Origin: Parachitinimonas caeni
GTDB taxonomy: Bacteria > Pseudomonadota > Gammaproteobacteria > Burkholderiales > Chitinimonadaceae
NCBI RefSeq assembly: GCF_030129945.1
Contig: NZ_JARRAF010000020.1
Span: 1-64,000, forward strand
Direction of reading: 5' to 3'
Length of the DNA: 64,000 nt
Shown: in pieces, positions 44,029 to 53,399 of the stretch
How positions within the stretch are numbered: position 1 is the stretch's first letter
How the letters are laid out: each line of letters opens with the position of its first letter
Translations under genes and position numbers: made by a program
Notes under the pieces: model-generated
The model's database searches: none
Seen by the model: only the letters and a program-made list of their open reading frames with translations
Told to the model about the DNA's origin: nothing

Positions 44029-46566
44029 ATGTCACGCAATGCTAATATGCGAGAGGGGGCCACGGATTCGCGCGAATCGCGCGAGCCGTTGGCAACTCAT
44101 GTCGATATGAAAGTCGAAGCCCATCTTCATGTTGTACCAAACCGGCCACCGGAGACAGTCAACAAAGCGATGAATCGAATTGACTCCTTGGCAATGTTGT
44201 CGTCCTGCCGCGACATGGCCGCAGACCTGCTTTGCCGCTCCTTGTCATCAATGCTCGACAAGATCGAAGAATCATTGCTGGAGCTAGCCGAGCAATCCCT
44301 CGATCGCGAGGCTTACAACCTGTATATGCAGGCACGCGGCGATGCCCAGAGTAAGCGTGGCGTCATCGAGGTGGAATTTCGCCGCCAGTTTGTGTCTGCG
44401 TTTGATCGCGCTGTCGGCGGTGGTGGTGATAAAGCCACGTTTGGCAACCTTGACGTAGACAGCCTGCAGCTGTCGCTGGTCGCTCATGATGACTATGAAG
44501 AGGATCTCGCCGTTACCAATATGGCGAATCGTCTGAAGAATCGTTGCAGTGACGAACTCAATGCCCTGAATCAGCGAATTGGTACGCTGATGAAACTGAG
44601 CGACGACGACCAGGGCAGCAACCCCATGAGCCCGCAGTCCATCTGCGACGCGTTTCGTGCGGCCTGCCAGCAGCTTGAGTCCGACCTCAATGTCCGCCTG
44701 ATTGTTCTCAAGCAGTTTGAGCAAGTCGCGGCCGAGAACGTGCCAAATGTCTATTCGAACCTGAATAAATTCCTTATCCAACGGAATATTTTGCCTGTTC
44801 TGCCAAAGATGCAGCGCAAGAAGCGCCCTGTTGGCGGCGGTATGCCGTCGCGTCAGGGGCGTCCTGGCGAGATGGTTGAGGAGTACGTCGGTAACTATAT
44901 CCCTGGCGGGGCAGCAGGACAGTCTGTACCCAGCTACGCCGTAGGCAATGAGCAGGAACTGCTGAGCACATTGCAGCAGCTGCTGGCATTCAATCAGGTC
45001 TTGCCCTCACAAATGATGCAGCTGACACAAGGTGTCGGCCCATCGCTGCTTGGGCAGGGAAGCCCTGCCCAAGCGCCTTCTGCGCCAGCCTTATCCATGC
45101 CACAACTTGGCACCATGGCTGGGCAGAGTTTTCTGGATGCGCTGAATGATCTGCAACAAGGTCGAATTGATCCCGTCAGAGGCGACACCCTGTTTGATAC
45201 CGAAGCCTTGCTGTCCGGCGCCGGCAACGTCTTGCACCAAATTAAGGACACCAGCTTTGCCTCGTCGTTAGGTCATGTCGATGTGATGACCATCGACATC
45301 GTTGCGATGTTGTTTGATTACATCTTCGACGACAAGAGTATTCCCGGTGCAATGAAGGCCATGATTGGGCGTTTGCAGATACCGGTGCTCAAAGTCGCCA
45401 TGCTTGATACCAAGTTCTTTGCGAGGAAGAATCATCCCACTCGCAGATTGCTTGATCGCCTGAGCGAGGCTGCACTTGGCTGGCGAGAGGCAGATGGCTT
45501 GGAAGACCGGCTCTATAAAAAGATCGAGTCAATCGTCGAATTCATCATTCGCGAGTTCGACGAGAACATTGCAGTGTTTGAACAAGCCCATGCGGACCTT
45601 GATGTTTTTCTGAGCGAGGAAGACAAGCTCGCCGATCTGGAGGCTGAGAAGGCTGCCAAAGTTCTTGAGGCCCAGGAGCAGATTGAGCTGGCGAAAGCCC
45701 ATGCTGCGGCAGAAATCGACCGTAGGATGGTGACTTGTGCCATGCCCGATCTGATTCGTAAGTTCGTTTCGGACTGCTGGCGGCCGGCCCTGGAATTTGC
45801 CTTCCGCAATGGCGGCAAGGAAGGTAATGACTGGCAGACTTATGTTCAGGCGATGGACGACCTGATCTGGAGTGTAGCGCCCAAAGCTGGTGTAGAAGAT
45901 CGCCTGCGTCTGGTTAATATGCTGCCGAAGCTGCTTAAGCTTCTAGAGCGTGGCACCGAAGAAGCTGGTGTGGCGCGAGAGGAGCGCGAGCGTTTCTTCT
46001 CTGAGCTGGTACATTCCCATGCTCTGGCTATCAAATCCGGCATGCGGCCCGCTGCTGCTGCACCGATGCCGAATGGTGCGGTTCCCGGAGCTCCGGTGTC
46101 GGTAGCAACGGCTCCTGCTGTACCAGCTGTGGCGCCAGGGGCGGCCGCTCCTGCATCAGTACCCTCAACGACTGCTTCTACAGATTCCTCCTCACATCTG
46201 GCAGATTTGCCTGCGTTTAGCCTCGATAATCTCGGCGCGTTTGAAGGGGCGGGCGGGCAGTGGGAAGGCGGCATGGATAAGTACAGCGACTACAACGATG
46301 TCGTGGCGAATCAGCTGAAGAGAGGGACTTGGGTCGAGTTTTCGGATGGGGATGGCGAATTACATCGCATGAAACTGGCATGGGTGAGCCCCATGAAGAG
46401 CCGATTCCTGTTTACCAATCGCCAGGGTCAGAATGGGCAGGAATATACTCTGGCTGAGTTGGTTGGAAAATTCAGATCGGATGAGGTGCGAATTATCGAA
46501 AGTGCCGCATCGGTAGAGCGTGCAGTGAGCGACATGATTGATATGCTGCAACCTGTTGCCGGTTGA
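44029..46566 (+). CDS. DUF1631-family protein
   Basis: An 845-residue protein of the DUF1631 family (often misannotated as thymidine phosphorylase). The helical N-terminal part (MADLLCRSLSSMLDKIEESLLELAEQSLDREAYNLYMQARGD), the central HVDVMTIDIVAMLFDYIFDDKSIPGAMKAMIGRLQIPVLKVAMLD and the end ELHRMKLAWVSPMKSRFLFTNRQGQNGQEYTLAEL, a PilZ-like beta element, are visible. The function is unknown. ATG 44029 has GAGGTGG upstream; a GTG at 43993 is less likely. An Ala/Pro-rich linker precedes the C-terminal domain. Confidence 0.88.
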   Translation: MSRNANMREGATDSRESREPLATHVDMKVEAHLHVVPNRPPETVNKAMNRIDSLAMLSSCRDMAADLLCRSLSSMLDKIEESLLELAEQSLDREAYNLYMQARGDAQSKRGVIEVEFRRQFVSAFDRAVGGGGDKATFGNLDVDSLQLSLVAHDDYEEDLAVTNMANRLKNRCSDELNALNQRIGTLMKLSDDDQGSNPMSPQSICDAFRAACQQLESDLNVRLIVLKQFEQVAAENVPNVYSNLNKFLIQRNILPVLPKMQRKKRPVGGGMPSRQGRPGEMVEEYVGNYIPGGAAGQSVPSYAVGNEQELLSTLQQLLAFNQVLPSQMMQLTQGVGPSLLGQGSPAQAPSAPALSMPQLGTMAGQSFLDALNDLQQGRIDPVRGDTLFDTEALLSGAGNVLHQIKDTSFASSLGHVDVMTIDIVAMLFDYIFDDKSIPGAMKAMIGRLQIPVLKVAMLDTKFFARKNHPTRRLLDRLSEAALGWREADGLEDRLYKKIESIVEFIIREFDENIAVFEQAHADLDVFLSEEDKLADLEAEKAAKVLEAQEQIELAKAHAAAEIDRRMVTCAMPDLIRKFVSDCWRPALEFAFRNGGKEGNDWQTYVQAMDDLIWSVAPKAGVEDRLRLVNMLPKLLKLLERGTEEAGVAREERERFFSELVHSHALAIKSGMRPAAAAPMPNGAVPGAPVSVATAPAVPAVAPGAAAPASVPSTTASTDSSSHLADLPAFSLDNLGAFEGAGGQWEGGMDKYSDYNDVVANQLKRGTWVEFSDGDGELHRMKLAWVSPMKSRFLFTNRQGQNGQEYTLAELVGKFRSDEVRIIESAASVERAVSDMIDMLQPVAG

Positions 46567-46600
46567 GCGAATGGCTTACTGGTTGCACCATATCTCGAAG

Positions 46601-46626
46601 AGCCCCGCATTTATGCGGGGCTTTTT
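46601..46626 (+). terminator. Terminator after the DUF1631 gene
   Basis: 8-bp stem AGCCCCGC/GCGGGGCT with loop ATTTAT and a run of T ending at 46626. Confidence 0.88.
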
Positions 46627-46686
46627 GTTATGAATTGAAAAATGTGCACTACTGCTAAATAAATTTTCGGGTGTTGGATCATTCAT

Positions 46687-47589
46687 ATGAATAATTCAGA
46701 AATTTACCAGCCAATTCTAGCCCCAAGATCGCACAAGGTCGAAATACGTGGTTTGGTATACCACTATTTATCGTGGGGCGCGATTGACGCACCCCCTCTA
46801 TTGCTGCTGCATGGGTGGATGGACTGTGCAAGTAGCTTTCAGTTTTTAGTGGATCGCATGGCGGTCAATTACCATTTCATTGCACCCGATTGGCGAGGCT
46901 TCGGCAAGACCGATTGGTCTGGCGGTAGTTACTATTTTCCAGATTATCTGGCGGATCTTGATGCTTTGATAGAGCATTTCGCAGGAGCAGACGGAAGGGT
47001 TAGTTTGGTCGGGCATAGCATGGGGGGAATGATTGCATGCCTGTATTCCGGAATTCGACCAGGAAGAATAAATAAGCTTGTATCAATAGAAGGGTTTGGA
47101 TTGCCACAAACTCAGCCAGAACAAGCTCCAGACCGCTATCGGCGTTGGTTGGATGAATGTGCAAACCCCATTCCAACAAAATCTTTTCGGACACTGGGTG
47201 AAGTTGCAGCTCGACTGATCAAATCAAATAGCCGTTTGACGATAGATAAAGCCAATTATCTGGCCCCTGCCATGGCGGTGGAAGCTGCAGACGGTTTTCG
47301 ATATCGCGCAGATCCGCGCCATCGCTGGGTAAATCCGGTTTTATACCGGCTGGAAGAAGCTAAAGCATGTTGGAAAAATATTTCAGCGCCTGCGCTTTGG
47401 GTCGAGGGAGGGGACTCGGGAATACAAAAATGGCTAAAAGAAGATAACGCGCAATTTGCGGCTCGGACTGAATGTATTCGCTCCTTGAAAATAGTGTCGA
47501 TACCGGATGCGGGGCATAATATTCATCATGATCAGCCGGCTGGTTTGGCTGCCGAAATAGCCCGTTTTCTGCATTCTTCCCACGAATAG
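46687..47589 (+). CDS. Alpha/beta hydrolase
   Basis: A 300-residue alpha/beta-hydrolase fold protein. The oxyanion strand is LLLLHGWMDCASSF, the nucleophile elbow LVGHSMGGMIACLY (Ser in GHSMG), a DWRGFGKTDWSGG cap region and a late GAGHNIHHDQP with the catalytic His (IPDAGHNIHHD). The acid is probably the Asp in ALWVEGGDSGI. Substrate unknown; small epoxide-hydrolase-like and esterase-like proteins share this layout. It ends three bases before the convergent gene pair that follows. Confidence 0.85.
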   Translation: MNNSEIYQPILAPRSHKVEIRGLVYHYLSWGAIDAPPLLLLHGWMDCASSFQFLVDRMAVNYHFIAPDWRGFGKTDWSGGSYYFPDYLADLDALIEHFAGADGRVSLVGHSMGGMIACLYSGIRPGRINKLVSIEGFGLPQTQPEQAPDRYRRWLDECANPIPTKSFRTLGEVAARLIKSNSRLTIDKANYLAPAMAVEAADGFRYRADPRHRWVNPVLYRLEEAKACWKNISAPALWVEGGDSGIQKWLKEDNAQFAARTECIRSLKIVSIPDAGHNIHHDQPAGLAAEIARFLHSSHE

Positions 47590-47592
47590 TAA

Positions 47593-48276
47593 TTAACCAG
47601 CCATCAGGGCGCGAATATCTTCGAGATCAATATTCTTTTGAAGCTTGCTGGGCGCATCGCTATCGTGAGCAAGGAAATAAAAGAATTCACGGGCGAGTCC
47701 TACGAAAACATGCCATTTTTCGGTGTCTTTAAATAGCTTCAGCATTTCATCAACGCCTGCTCGGTAGGTATCGGTATTTTGTGCTGAGTCGCGAATCGAA
47801 TAAATCAATAGCTTGATCAGTCTGGCTCTGGCCTTGGCGTTTTCTTCGTTGATGCCAGCTTGGCGTAGTTGCTCTTCATAACGCGCCAGACTTCTCAACA
47901 GGTGTAGCTGACGTTCGAGCGAGGTGATGGTGGCGCTGCTCCAGGGGTCAGACTCCATTTTCATGAAAGCTTCCGAGAGATTCTGGTTGGAGTTCAGCCC
48001 GATCGAGTCTGGACCGGATTCCAGATCGACTTCGCCACTCCAGTAAGGAAAAAACTGCCGGACAAATTCTACAAGCTGAGGCTGATCTGGAAAGTTGCGC
48101 AGGGTTTCATCTGCGGCGCGCCGATAACCATTGCCATTTTGGGGCTGATCCTTGAGGGCGCTTAGCAGGTAACGCAGGAAGTGCCGGGCCAGTGTTAGTG
48201 ACTTGGTTGCGACGCCACGGGCTCTCAACGCTTCAATGTATTGATTCAGGGCTTGCTCGGTATTGGCGACGGGCAT
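47593..48276 (-). CDS. Unidentified two-module helical protein, paralogue 1
   Basis: A 227-residue protein I cannot assign. It contains two copies of a ~70-residue module: residues ~8-78 (ALNQYIEALRARGVATKS, YRRAADETLRNFPDQPQL, VRQFFPYW) and ~130-205 (YEEQLRQAGINEENA, YRAGVDEMLKLFKDTEKW, AREFFYFL). The common pattern is A-L-x2-Y-x2-x-L-x2-x-G-x-x-x, a helical R/L-rich stretch, Y-R-x2-V/A-D-x-x-L-x2-F and a closing R-x-F-F/Y-x-F-W/L. ATG 48276 has AGAGGA upstream. Next to its paralogue (22 bases between them), so the pair is one operon. A SAM-like helical fold similar to recombinase core-binding domains is imaginable but unproven. Confidence 0.72.
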   Translation of the reverse strand: MPVANTEQALNQYIEALRARGVATKSLTLARHFLRYLLSALKDQPQNGNGYRRAADETLRNFPDQPQLVEFVRQFFPYWSGEVDLESGPDSIGLNSNQNLSEAFMKMESDPWSSATITSLERQLHLLRSLARYEEQLRQAGINEENAKARARLIKLLIYSIRDSAQNTDTYRAGVDEMLKLFKDTEKWHVFVGLAREFFYFLAHDSDAPSKLQKNIDLEDIRALMAG

Positions 48277-48298
48277 GATGTCCTCTTATCGCAGTAGC

Positions 48299-48991
48299 CT
48301 ACAGGGCACGAATGGCTTCGGAATGCCTTGCGGGACGGGGCGGGCAGGTAAGGCTGTCGTTCCAGAAATGGAAAAACTCTCTGGCGACTTCAATAAACGC
48401 CTGTCGGGTGTCTTCTCGTGGAAATAGCGTCAACATTGCATCTACTCCAGCCCGATATGCCGTCGGGACTGGGTCGGCATTTCGAATGACATATAGCAAT
48501 AGCCTCAGAAGCCTCTCGCGAATATCAATGACGGCGCTTTCTACGCCCTGACTGGCCATCATCTCAATATAGGCGCACAGGACCGGGGGTTCTGCGTGTT
48601 GGGTATCGTCTGCATCCATGCGCTCCAGCATGTCGGTCAGAGAGCCGGAGATATCAAGTGGTATATGTTGGGTTGTCAGCGCTTTGGCGGCATTGAGTTT
48701 GGCGATGGTACGCAGATCTCCAACCCAGAACGGATAGAACTCGCGAGCGGTGCTGATGATCTCGACGTGCTGCTCATCAGGAAAGTGTCCTAGCAGTCGG
48801 TCTACGGCAAGTCGGTAGCCATGGTCGGCTCCTTCGGTCTGTTCCAGGCTGACTTCTTCCAGAACCGACAGTAGATGCCGAAGCAGATGTTTGCGCAGGT
48901 TGATATGTGCCGTAGCTGCACCATTCGCTTTAAGCAGCGCTAGGTAGGCGTTCAGAGCTTGATCGGCATGCATGCTGTCTGGCGTTGACAT
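48299..48991 (-). CDS. Unidentified two-module helical protein, paralogue 2
   Basis: A 230-residue paralogue of the gene downstream. Its two modules are residues ~10-85 (ALNAYLALLKANGAATAH, YRLAVDRLLGHFPDEQHV, AREFYPFW) and ~142-212 (LCAYIEMMASQGVESAVI, YRAGVDAMLTLFPREDTRQ, AREFFHFW). The second modules of the two proteins are more alike than the first, so duplication of a module probably came before gene duplication. No signal peptide, membrane segment or cysteine cluster is seen; both proteins are acidic to neutral and cytoplasmic. The divergent neighbour is yheS. Function unknown. Confidence 0.72.
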   Translation of the reverse strand: MSTPDSMHADQALNAYLALLKANGAATAHINLRKHLLRHLLSVLEEVSLEQTEGADHGYRLAVDRLLGHFPDEQHVEIISTAREFYPFWVGDLRTIAKLNAAKALTTQHIPLDISGSLTDMLERMDADDTQHAEPPVLCAYIEMMASQGVESAVIDIRERLLRLLLYVIRNADPVPTAYRAGVDAMLTLFPREDTRQAFIEVAREFFHFWNDSLTCPPRPARHSEAIRAL

Positions 48992-49169
48992 GGGTAAGGC
49001 TCAAGAGCTTGATTGTTATACATTCTAGCAGTGGTTTTGGCGCTTAACCGGCTCTGTCGGCAGGGGATGGCAAGTGAAAAATTGCCATTGCCAAGCCCTC
49101 GTTGATTCAGATTCGGTTGCGTGGGAACAAGACAAATTTTCCAACGATGGCGCTGGTACAATCCTCTCT

Positions 49170-51065
49170 ATGATTAGACTGACGAATGCCACCTTGCATC
49201 GTGGCGCAAAAATATTATTTCAAGATGCAGCGTTGACCTTACATCCCGGCCAGCGGGTTGGATTGATCGGCGCCAACGGGGCTGGCAAGTCCAGCTTGTT
49301 TGCCTTGCTGATGGGTGATTTGTCGTTGGAAAGCGGCGAACTCTCGATGCCGCCCTCCTGGGTGATTGCCCATGTGGCGCAGGAGACACCGGCGGTAGAC
49401 CGGTCAGCGCTGGAGTATGTCATCGACGGCGACCGCGAGCTGCGGGAAATCGAGGCTCAGCTCAGGGCCAGTGAGCACGATGGCGTGCTTCATGCTGAAT
49501 GCCTGGCGCGCTTTGAGCAGGCCGGTGGATATCAGGCTGAAGCCAGAGCAGGCAAGTTGCTTTTTGGGCTGGGTTTTTCAGCAGATGAACTGGCTCGGCC
49601 GGTGACCGACTTCTCTGGTGGTTGGCGCATGCGGCTGAATCTGGCGCAGGCGCTGATGTGCCGTTCCGATTTGTTGCTGCTGGACGAGCCGACCAACCAC
49701 CTCGACTTGGAAACGGTCATGTGGCTGGAAGGTTGGCTGAATGCCTATCGCGGTACCATGCTGCTGATTTCCCATGATCGGGACTTTCTGGATGGAACCG
49801 TAGACCGGATTGCTCATCTGGCCAATAACAAGATCACGCTCTATACCGGCAACTACGCGGACTTTGAAAATCAGCGGGCTGAGCAACTCTCTCAGCAACA
49901 GGCGGCGTTCGAAAGCCAACAGCGCAAAATCCAGCACCTTCAGTCGTTTGTTGATCGCTTCAAGGCGCAGGCCACCAAGGCTAAGCAGGCGCAGAGTCGT
50001 GTCAAGGCAATCGAGCGCATGGAGAAGATTGCCGCAGCCCATGTTGACTCGCCATTCGAGTTTTCTTTTGCGCCACCTGAGTCAAGCCCAAATCCTGTAC
50101 TGGCAGTGGAGTCGGGCGCCGTGGGTTATCCGCAGCGCACGATTCTCAACAAATTCAGTTTCAGCATTCAGGCTGGGGCCAGAATCGGTTTGCTGGGCCG
50201 TAACGGCGCAGGTAAGTCAACGCTGATCAAGCTGCTGGCGGAGGAGCTGGCATTGTCGGATGGTCGTAAGGTTGAAGGGAAGGGGATCAAGATTGGCTAT
50301 TTTGCCCAGCATCAGCTCGAACAACTGCGGCCTGAGTACAGTGCGCTCTGGCATTTGCAAAAGCTGGACCCCACAGCAAAAGAGCAGGATCTGCGAAACT
50401 TCCTAGGTGGTTTCAACTTTGGTGGTGAGATGGCGACGGCAGCCATTGCACCATTTTCGGGGGGTGAGAAATCGCGCCTGGCCTTGGCGTTGCTGATCTG
50501 GCAGAGACCAAATCTGCTTCTGCTGGATGAGCCTACCAACCATCTCGACCTTGAGATGCGTGATGCCCTTTCACTGGCATTGCAGGACTATGAAGGCGCA
50601 CTAGTGCTGGTATCTCACGACCGTTATTTGCTACGGGCAACGACGGACCAGTTCTGGCTGGTGGATCAAGGCACCGTTGCACCATTCGATGGGGATCTTG
50701 ACGATTATCGCCGATGGCGGATTGAGGCTGATGCGGCCGAGCAGGCTACGTCAGATGCCAAGAACGGCGTCTCAGACCGTAAGGCACAGAAGCGCCAGGA
50801 AGCGGAGCTGCGCCAGAAAATGTCGCAGCTAAAGAAGCCACTGCAAAAGGAATTGGATAAAGTTGAGCTGCAGTTGGCCCAGTTACAGCCAGAGCTAAAG
50901 GTGATAGAGACAGAATTGGCTGGAGAGGCGATCTATCTTGCTGAGAACAAGGAAAAGCTGAAGCAGATGCTATTGAAACAAGCCACGCTGTCTGAGCGCA
51001 TTGGCGAGTTGGAAGGGCATTGGCTGGATCTGCAGGAAAAGATGGAGTCGTTGACGGCAGAGTAG
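49170..51065 (+). CDS. yheS: ABC-F ATPase YheS
   Basis: A 631-residue ABC-F protein (E. coli YheS is 637) with two nucleotide-binding domains. Walker A motifs are GANGAGKS (34-41) and GRNGAGKSTLIKLL in the second domain; signature motifs are DFSGGWRMRLNLAQAL and FSGGEKSRLALALL; LLLLDEPTNHLDLE occurs twice. A coiled-coil C-terminal extension follows. ABC-F proteins act on ribosomes. ATG 49170 lies directly after TACAATCCTCTCT, which is a -10-like sequence, so the transcript may be nearly leaderless; a longer frame from 49074 lacks support. Confidence 0.95.
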   Translation: MIRLTNATLHRGAKILFQDAALTLHPGQRVGLIGANGAGKSSLFALLMGDLSLESGELSMPPSWVIAHVAQETPAVDRSALEYVIDGDRELREIEAQLRASEHDGVLHAECLARFEQAGGYQAEARAGKLLFGLGFSADELARPVTDFSGGWRMRLNLAQALMCRSDLLLLDEPTNHLDLETVMWLEGWLNAYRGTMLLISHDRDFLDGTVDRIAHLANNKITLYTGNYADFENQRAEQLSQQQAAFESQQRKIQHLQSFVDRFKAQATKAKQAQSRVKAIERMEKIAAAHVDSPFEFSFAPPESSPNPVLAVESGAVGYPQRTILNKFSFSIQAGARIGLLGRNGAGKSTLIKLLAEELALSDGRKVEGKGIKIGYFAQHQLEQLRPEYSALWHLQKLDPTAKEQDLRNFLGGFNFGGEMATAAIAPFSGGEKSRLALALLIWQRPNLLLLDEPTNHLDLEMRDALSLALQDYEGALVLVSHDRYLLRATTDQFWLVDQGTVAPFDGDLDDYRRWRIEADAAEQATSDAKNGVSDRKAQKRQEAELRQKMSQLKKPLQKELDKVELQLAQLQPELKVIETELAGEAIYLAENKEKLKQMLLKQATLSERIGELEGHWLDLQEKMESLTAE

Positions 51066-51091
51066 GGCGCACACACGGCCGCACGCAAAAA

Positions 51092-51122
51092 CAAAAAGCC
51101 CATCTTCTGGATGGGCTTTTTG
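51092..51122. terminator. Bidirectional terminator between yheS and mdh
   Basis: 13-bp perfect stem CAAAAAGCCCATC with loop TTCTG. T-rich and A-rich arms make it usable on both strands; yheS and mdh converge here. Confidence 0.9.
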
Positions 51123-51135
51123 TTGGCTGCTGTGC

Positions 51136-52119
51136 TTAGTTCAGCAGATGCTTCACGGCGTCGCGCTCTTCTTCCAGCTCCTTCAGGGTGGCGTCGATGC
51201 GGCCACGGCTGAATTCGCTGATGGTCAAGCCCTTCACGATTTCGTACTTGCCATTCTTGCAAGTAACAGGGAAGCCGAACATCACACCTTCCGGGATACC
51301 ATAGCTGCCATCGGATGGAATGCCCATGGTAACCCAATCACCTTCCTGTGTGCCCAGCACCCAGTCGCGAATGTGTTCAATCGCTGCATTGGCAGCAGAT
51401 GCCGCGGAGGATAGACCACGTGCTTCAATGATGGCTGCACCGCGTTTTTGCACGGTTGGGATGAAATCGCTTTCGATCCAGGTTTGATCGTTGATCAGGC
51501 CGGCGGCGGACTTGCCATCAACTTCTACGCTGAACAGATCGGGATATTGAGTTGCGGAGTGGTTACCCCAGATCGTCATCTTCTTGACTGCAGTGACAGC
51601 ATTGCCAGTTTTCTGGGCAATCTGGGTCAGAGCGCGGTTGTGGTCCAGGCGCATCATGGCTGTGAAGTTACCAGCCGGCAGGTCTGGTGCATTCTTCATG
51701 GCGATATAGGCATTGGTGTTGGCTGGGTTGCCAACAACCAGAACCTTTACATCGCGGCTGGCGACTTCGTTCAATGCACGACCTTGTGCGGTGAAAATAG
51801 CGCCGTTGGCTTCCAGCAGATCTTTGCGCTCCATGCCCTTGCTACGGGGACGTGCGCCCACCAGCAGTGCAATATCGGCATCCTTGAAGGCTACCTTCGC
51901 ATCGTCTGTCTGGACAATACCCTGCAGCAATGGGAATGCGCAGTCATCCAACTCCATGACGACGCCCTTGAGTGCTGGCAGTGAAGGGGTGATTTCCAGA
52001 AGTTGCAGAATCACGGGCTGGTCTTTGCCCAGCATTTCGCCGCTGGCGATTCTGAACAAGAGGCTATAACCAATTTGACCGGCTGCACCAGTAACGGCAA
52101 CACGAACGGGTTTTTTCAT
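51136..52119 (-). CDS. mdh: Malate dehydrogenase
   Basis: A 327-residue MDH of the bacterial/cytosolic type. The NAD motif is [12 protein letters not shown] (9-20), the substrate arginines are in [19 protein letters not shown], the Asn in [11 protein letters not shown] and the catalytic histidine in [13 protein letters not shown]. It oxidises malate to oxaloacetate in the TCA cycle. The start at 52119 has GGAG eight bases upstream. It is divergent from the gntR gene across a palindrome that may regulate it. Confidence 0.97.
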   Translation of the reverse strand: MKKPVRVAVTGAAGQIGYSLLFRIASGEMLGKDQPVILQLLEITPSLPALKGVVMELDDCAFPLLQGIVQTDDAKVAFKDADIALLVGARPRSKGMERKDLLEANGAIFTAQGRALNEVASRDVKVLVVGNPANTNAYIAMKNAPDLPAGNFTAMMRLDHNRALTQIAQKTGNAVTAVKKMTIWGNHSATQYPDLFSVEVDGKSAAGLINDQTWIESDFIPTVQKRGAAIIEARGLSSAASAANAAIEHIRDWVLGTQEGDWVTMGIPSDGSYGIPEGVMFGFPVTCKNGKYEIVKGLTISEFSRGRIDATLKELEEERDAVKHLLN

Positions 52120-52378
52120 CTCGAAAGCTCCGTATAAGGGTAGGGCGACAAGCTTAGTTTTAGTCGGTAAATGATTGCCTGACGAGGCTGGCGTGATGCA
52201 TTGCACCAAAGTTGTTAAATAGAGCTGGACTACCACGCAAAAACCTGCCAAACAAAGATGATCAGCCGCGCGCTCTGAAGAGGTCGATGCGGTTGACGAC
52301 CGCGCCGAGTCTAGCACGTAGTCGATTGAGAACGCACTAGATTTTGACCTTCCTGTGCATATGGGTTGTCTATATCTT
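52120..52378. other. Divergent region of mdh and gntR
   Basis: The longer open frame on the minus strand covers this stretch, but it is upstream of the supported mdh start and shows no family match. The stretch should hold the promoters of mdh and, near 52340-52430, of the GntR gene. Confidence 0.4.
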
Positions 52379-52396
52379 ATGTCTTATATAAGACAT
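52379..52396. promoter_or_regulatory. Perfect 18-bp palindrome, probable GntR operator
   Basis: ATGTCTTATATAAGACAT, 41 bases before the GntR start and about 260 before the mdh start. The symmetry and the TCTTATATAAGA core fit GntR/HutC-type operators. Confidence 0.7.
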
Positions 52397-52436
52397 TTAT
52401 GGACAACGCTGGCAGGCGATGTGACAATTCGGCCTG

Positions 52437-53156
52437 ATGATTGAGCTGCCCAACAAATCGCCGCTTTACCTGCAAGTCCGAGATCAGATCGTGGCTGGAA
52501 TAGCTGCGGGCGACTGGCCGGTCGGTGATGCGCTGCCTAGCGAATTCGAGCTTGCGCAAAAGCTAGGGGTAAGCCAAGGCACTGTACGCAAAGGGCTGGA
52601 TGCATTGGTGGCTGAGGGGGTTCTGATTCGACGCCAGGGCATTGGTACTTTCATTGCCGATGCCCCAGATGCTTGGGGCAGTGCAGAGCTGCTTGATACC
52701 TACGGAGTCGCGCTGACGACGGTAATTGAGCTGCTCGCGTGTAGCCGGGTGCATGCTTCCGACGAGGTGGCAGCTGCCTTGGGGCTGCGTCGCGGAATTC
52801 AAGTTTACTCGATCAAACGGCTGATTCGTGTAGGGGCGGATGCCTTTGGGGTTGAAGAGATTTGCGTACCCTCGGATCAGTTTGAAGGTCTGGATGCCCG
52901 CCGGATCAAGCAGGCAGGTGGCAACCCAAGAGGTGTTTTTCTGAAACAGTTCGGATTGCGGCTACTGGAAGGGACGCCGCGGCTACGAACGGTTCTGGCG
53001 GAACGAGAAGTGGCCCGACTGTTGCAGCTGGAGGTCGATTTCCCCTTGCTGGAATCTATCCGTGTCGCGCAGACACTGGATGGGCGGAAAATTGAATGGT
53101 CGCGCTTGCTGTGCCGGACAGATCGCTACGCATATCGCCCCAATTGCGATGCTTAA
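52437..53156 (+). CDS. GntR-family regulator (HutC/UTRA type)
   Basis: A 239-residue regulator. The winged helix is PLYLQVRDQIVAGIAAGDWPVGDALPSEFELAQKLGVSQGTVRKGLDALVAEGVLIRRQGIGTFIA; the C-terminal UTRA ligand-binding domain follows. It lies between mdh and the sdh operon, so it probably controls one or both with a TCA intermediate as effector; this is inferred from position and the palindrome at 52379. The gene is followed by the sdh promoter region. Confidence 0.85.
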   Translation: MIELPNKSPLYLQVRDQIVAGIAAGDWPVGDALPSEFELAQKLGVSQGTVRKGLDALVAEGVLIRRQGIGTFIADAPDAWGSAELLDTYGVALTTVIELLACSRVHASDEVAAALGLRRGIQVYSIKRLIRVGADAFGVEEICVPSDQFEGLDARRIKQAGGNPRGVFLKQFGLRLLEGTPRLRTVLAEREVARLLQLEVDFPLLESIRVAQTLDGRKIEWSRLLCRTDRYAYRPNCDA

Positions 53157-53212
53157 GCTGGTTTGTTGGGGTGTTTGATTGGTCTGTCAAGGAAATGAAG
53201 GGGGTATTTTTT

Positions 53213-53221
53213 TGCTACAAT
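53213..53221 (+). promoter_or_regulatory. Possible promoter of the sdh operon
   Basis: TGCTACAAT, an extended -10, lies about 180 bases before sdhC. No strong -35 is seen. The long leader that follows may carry regulation. Confidence 0.5.
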
Positions 53222-53399
53222 CGCCACGCTCCGCGGCTGGTCAGCAACAGAAATACCGGCCCTGTTTGAATTGCGTCGGTTTCATTCGGTGTCGCAGTCA
53301 AGCCTGATTCTGGTGAGATTTGCGAAAGACGCCGGGTAATCGGTTTTTGAGAGTGGCGCTGCATTACGTGGTGCCAATTAAGATATAAGGGAAGTCGAC

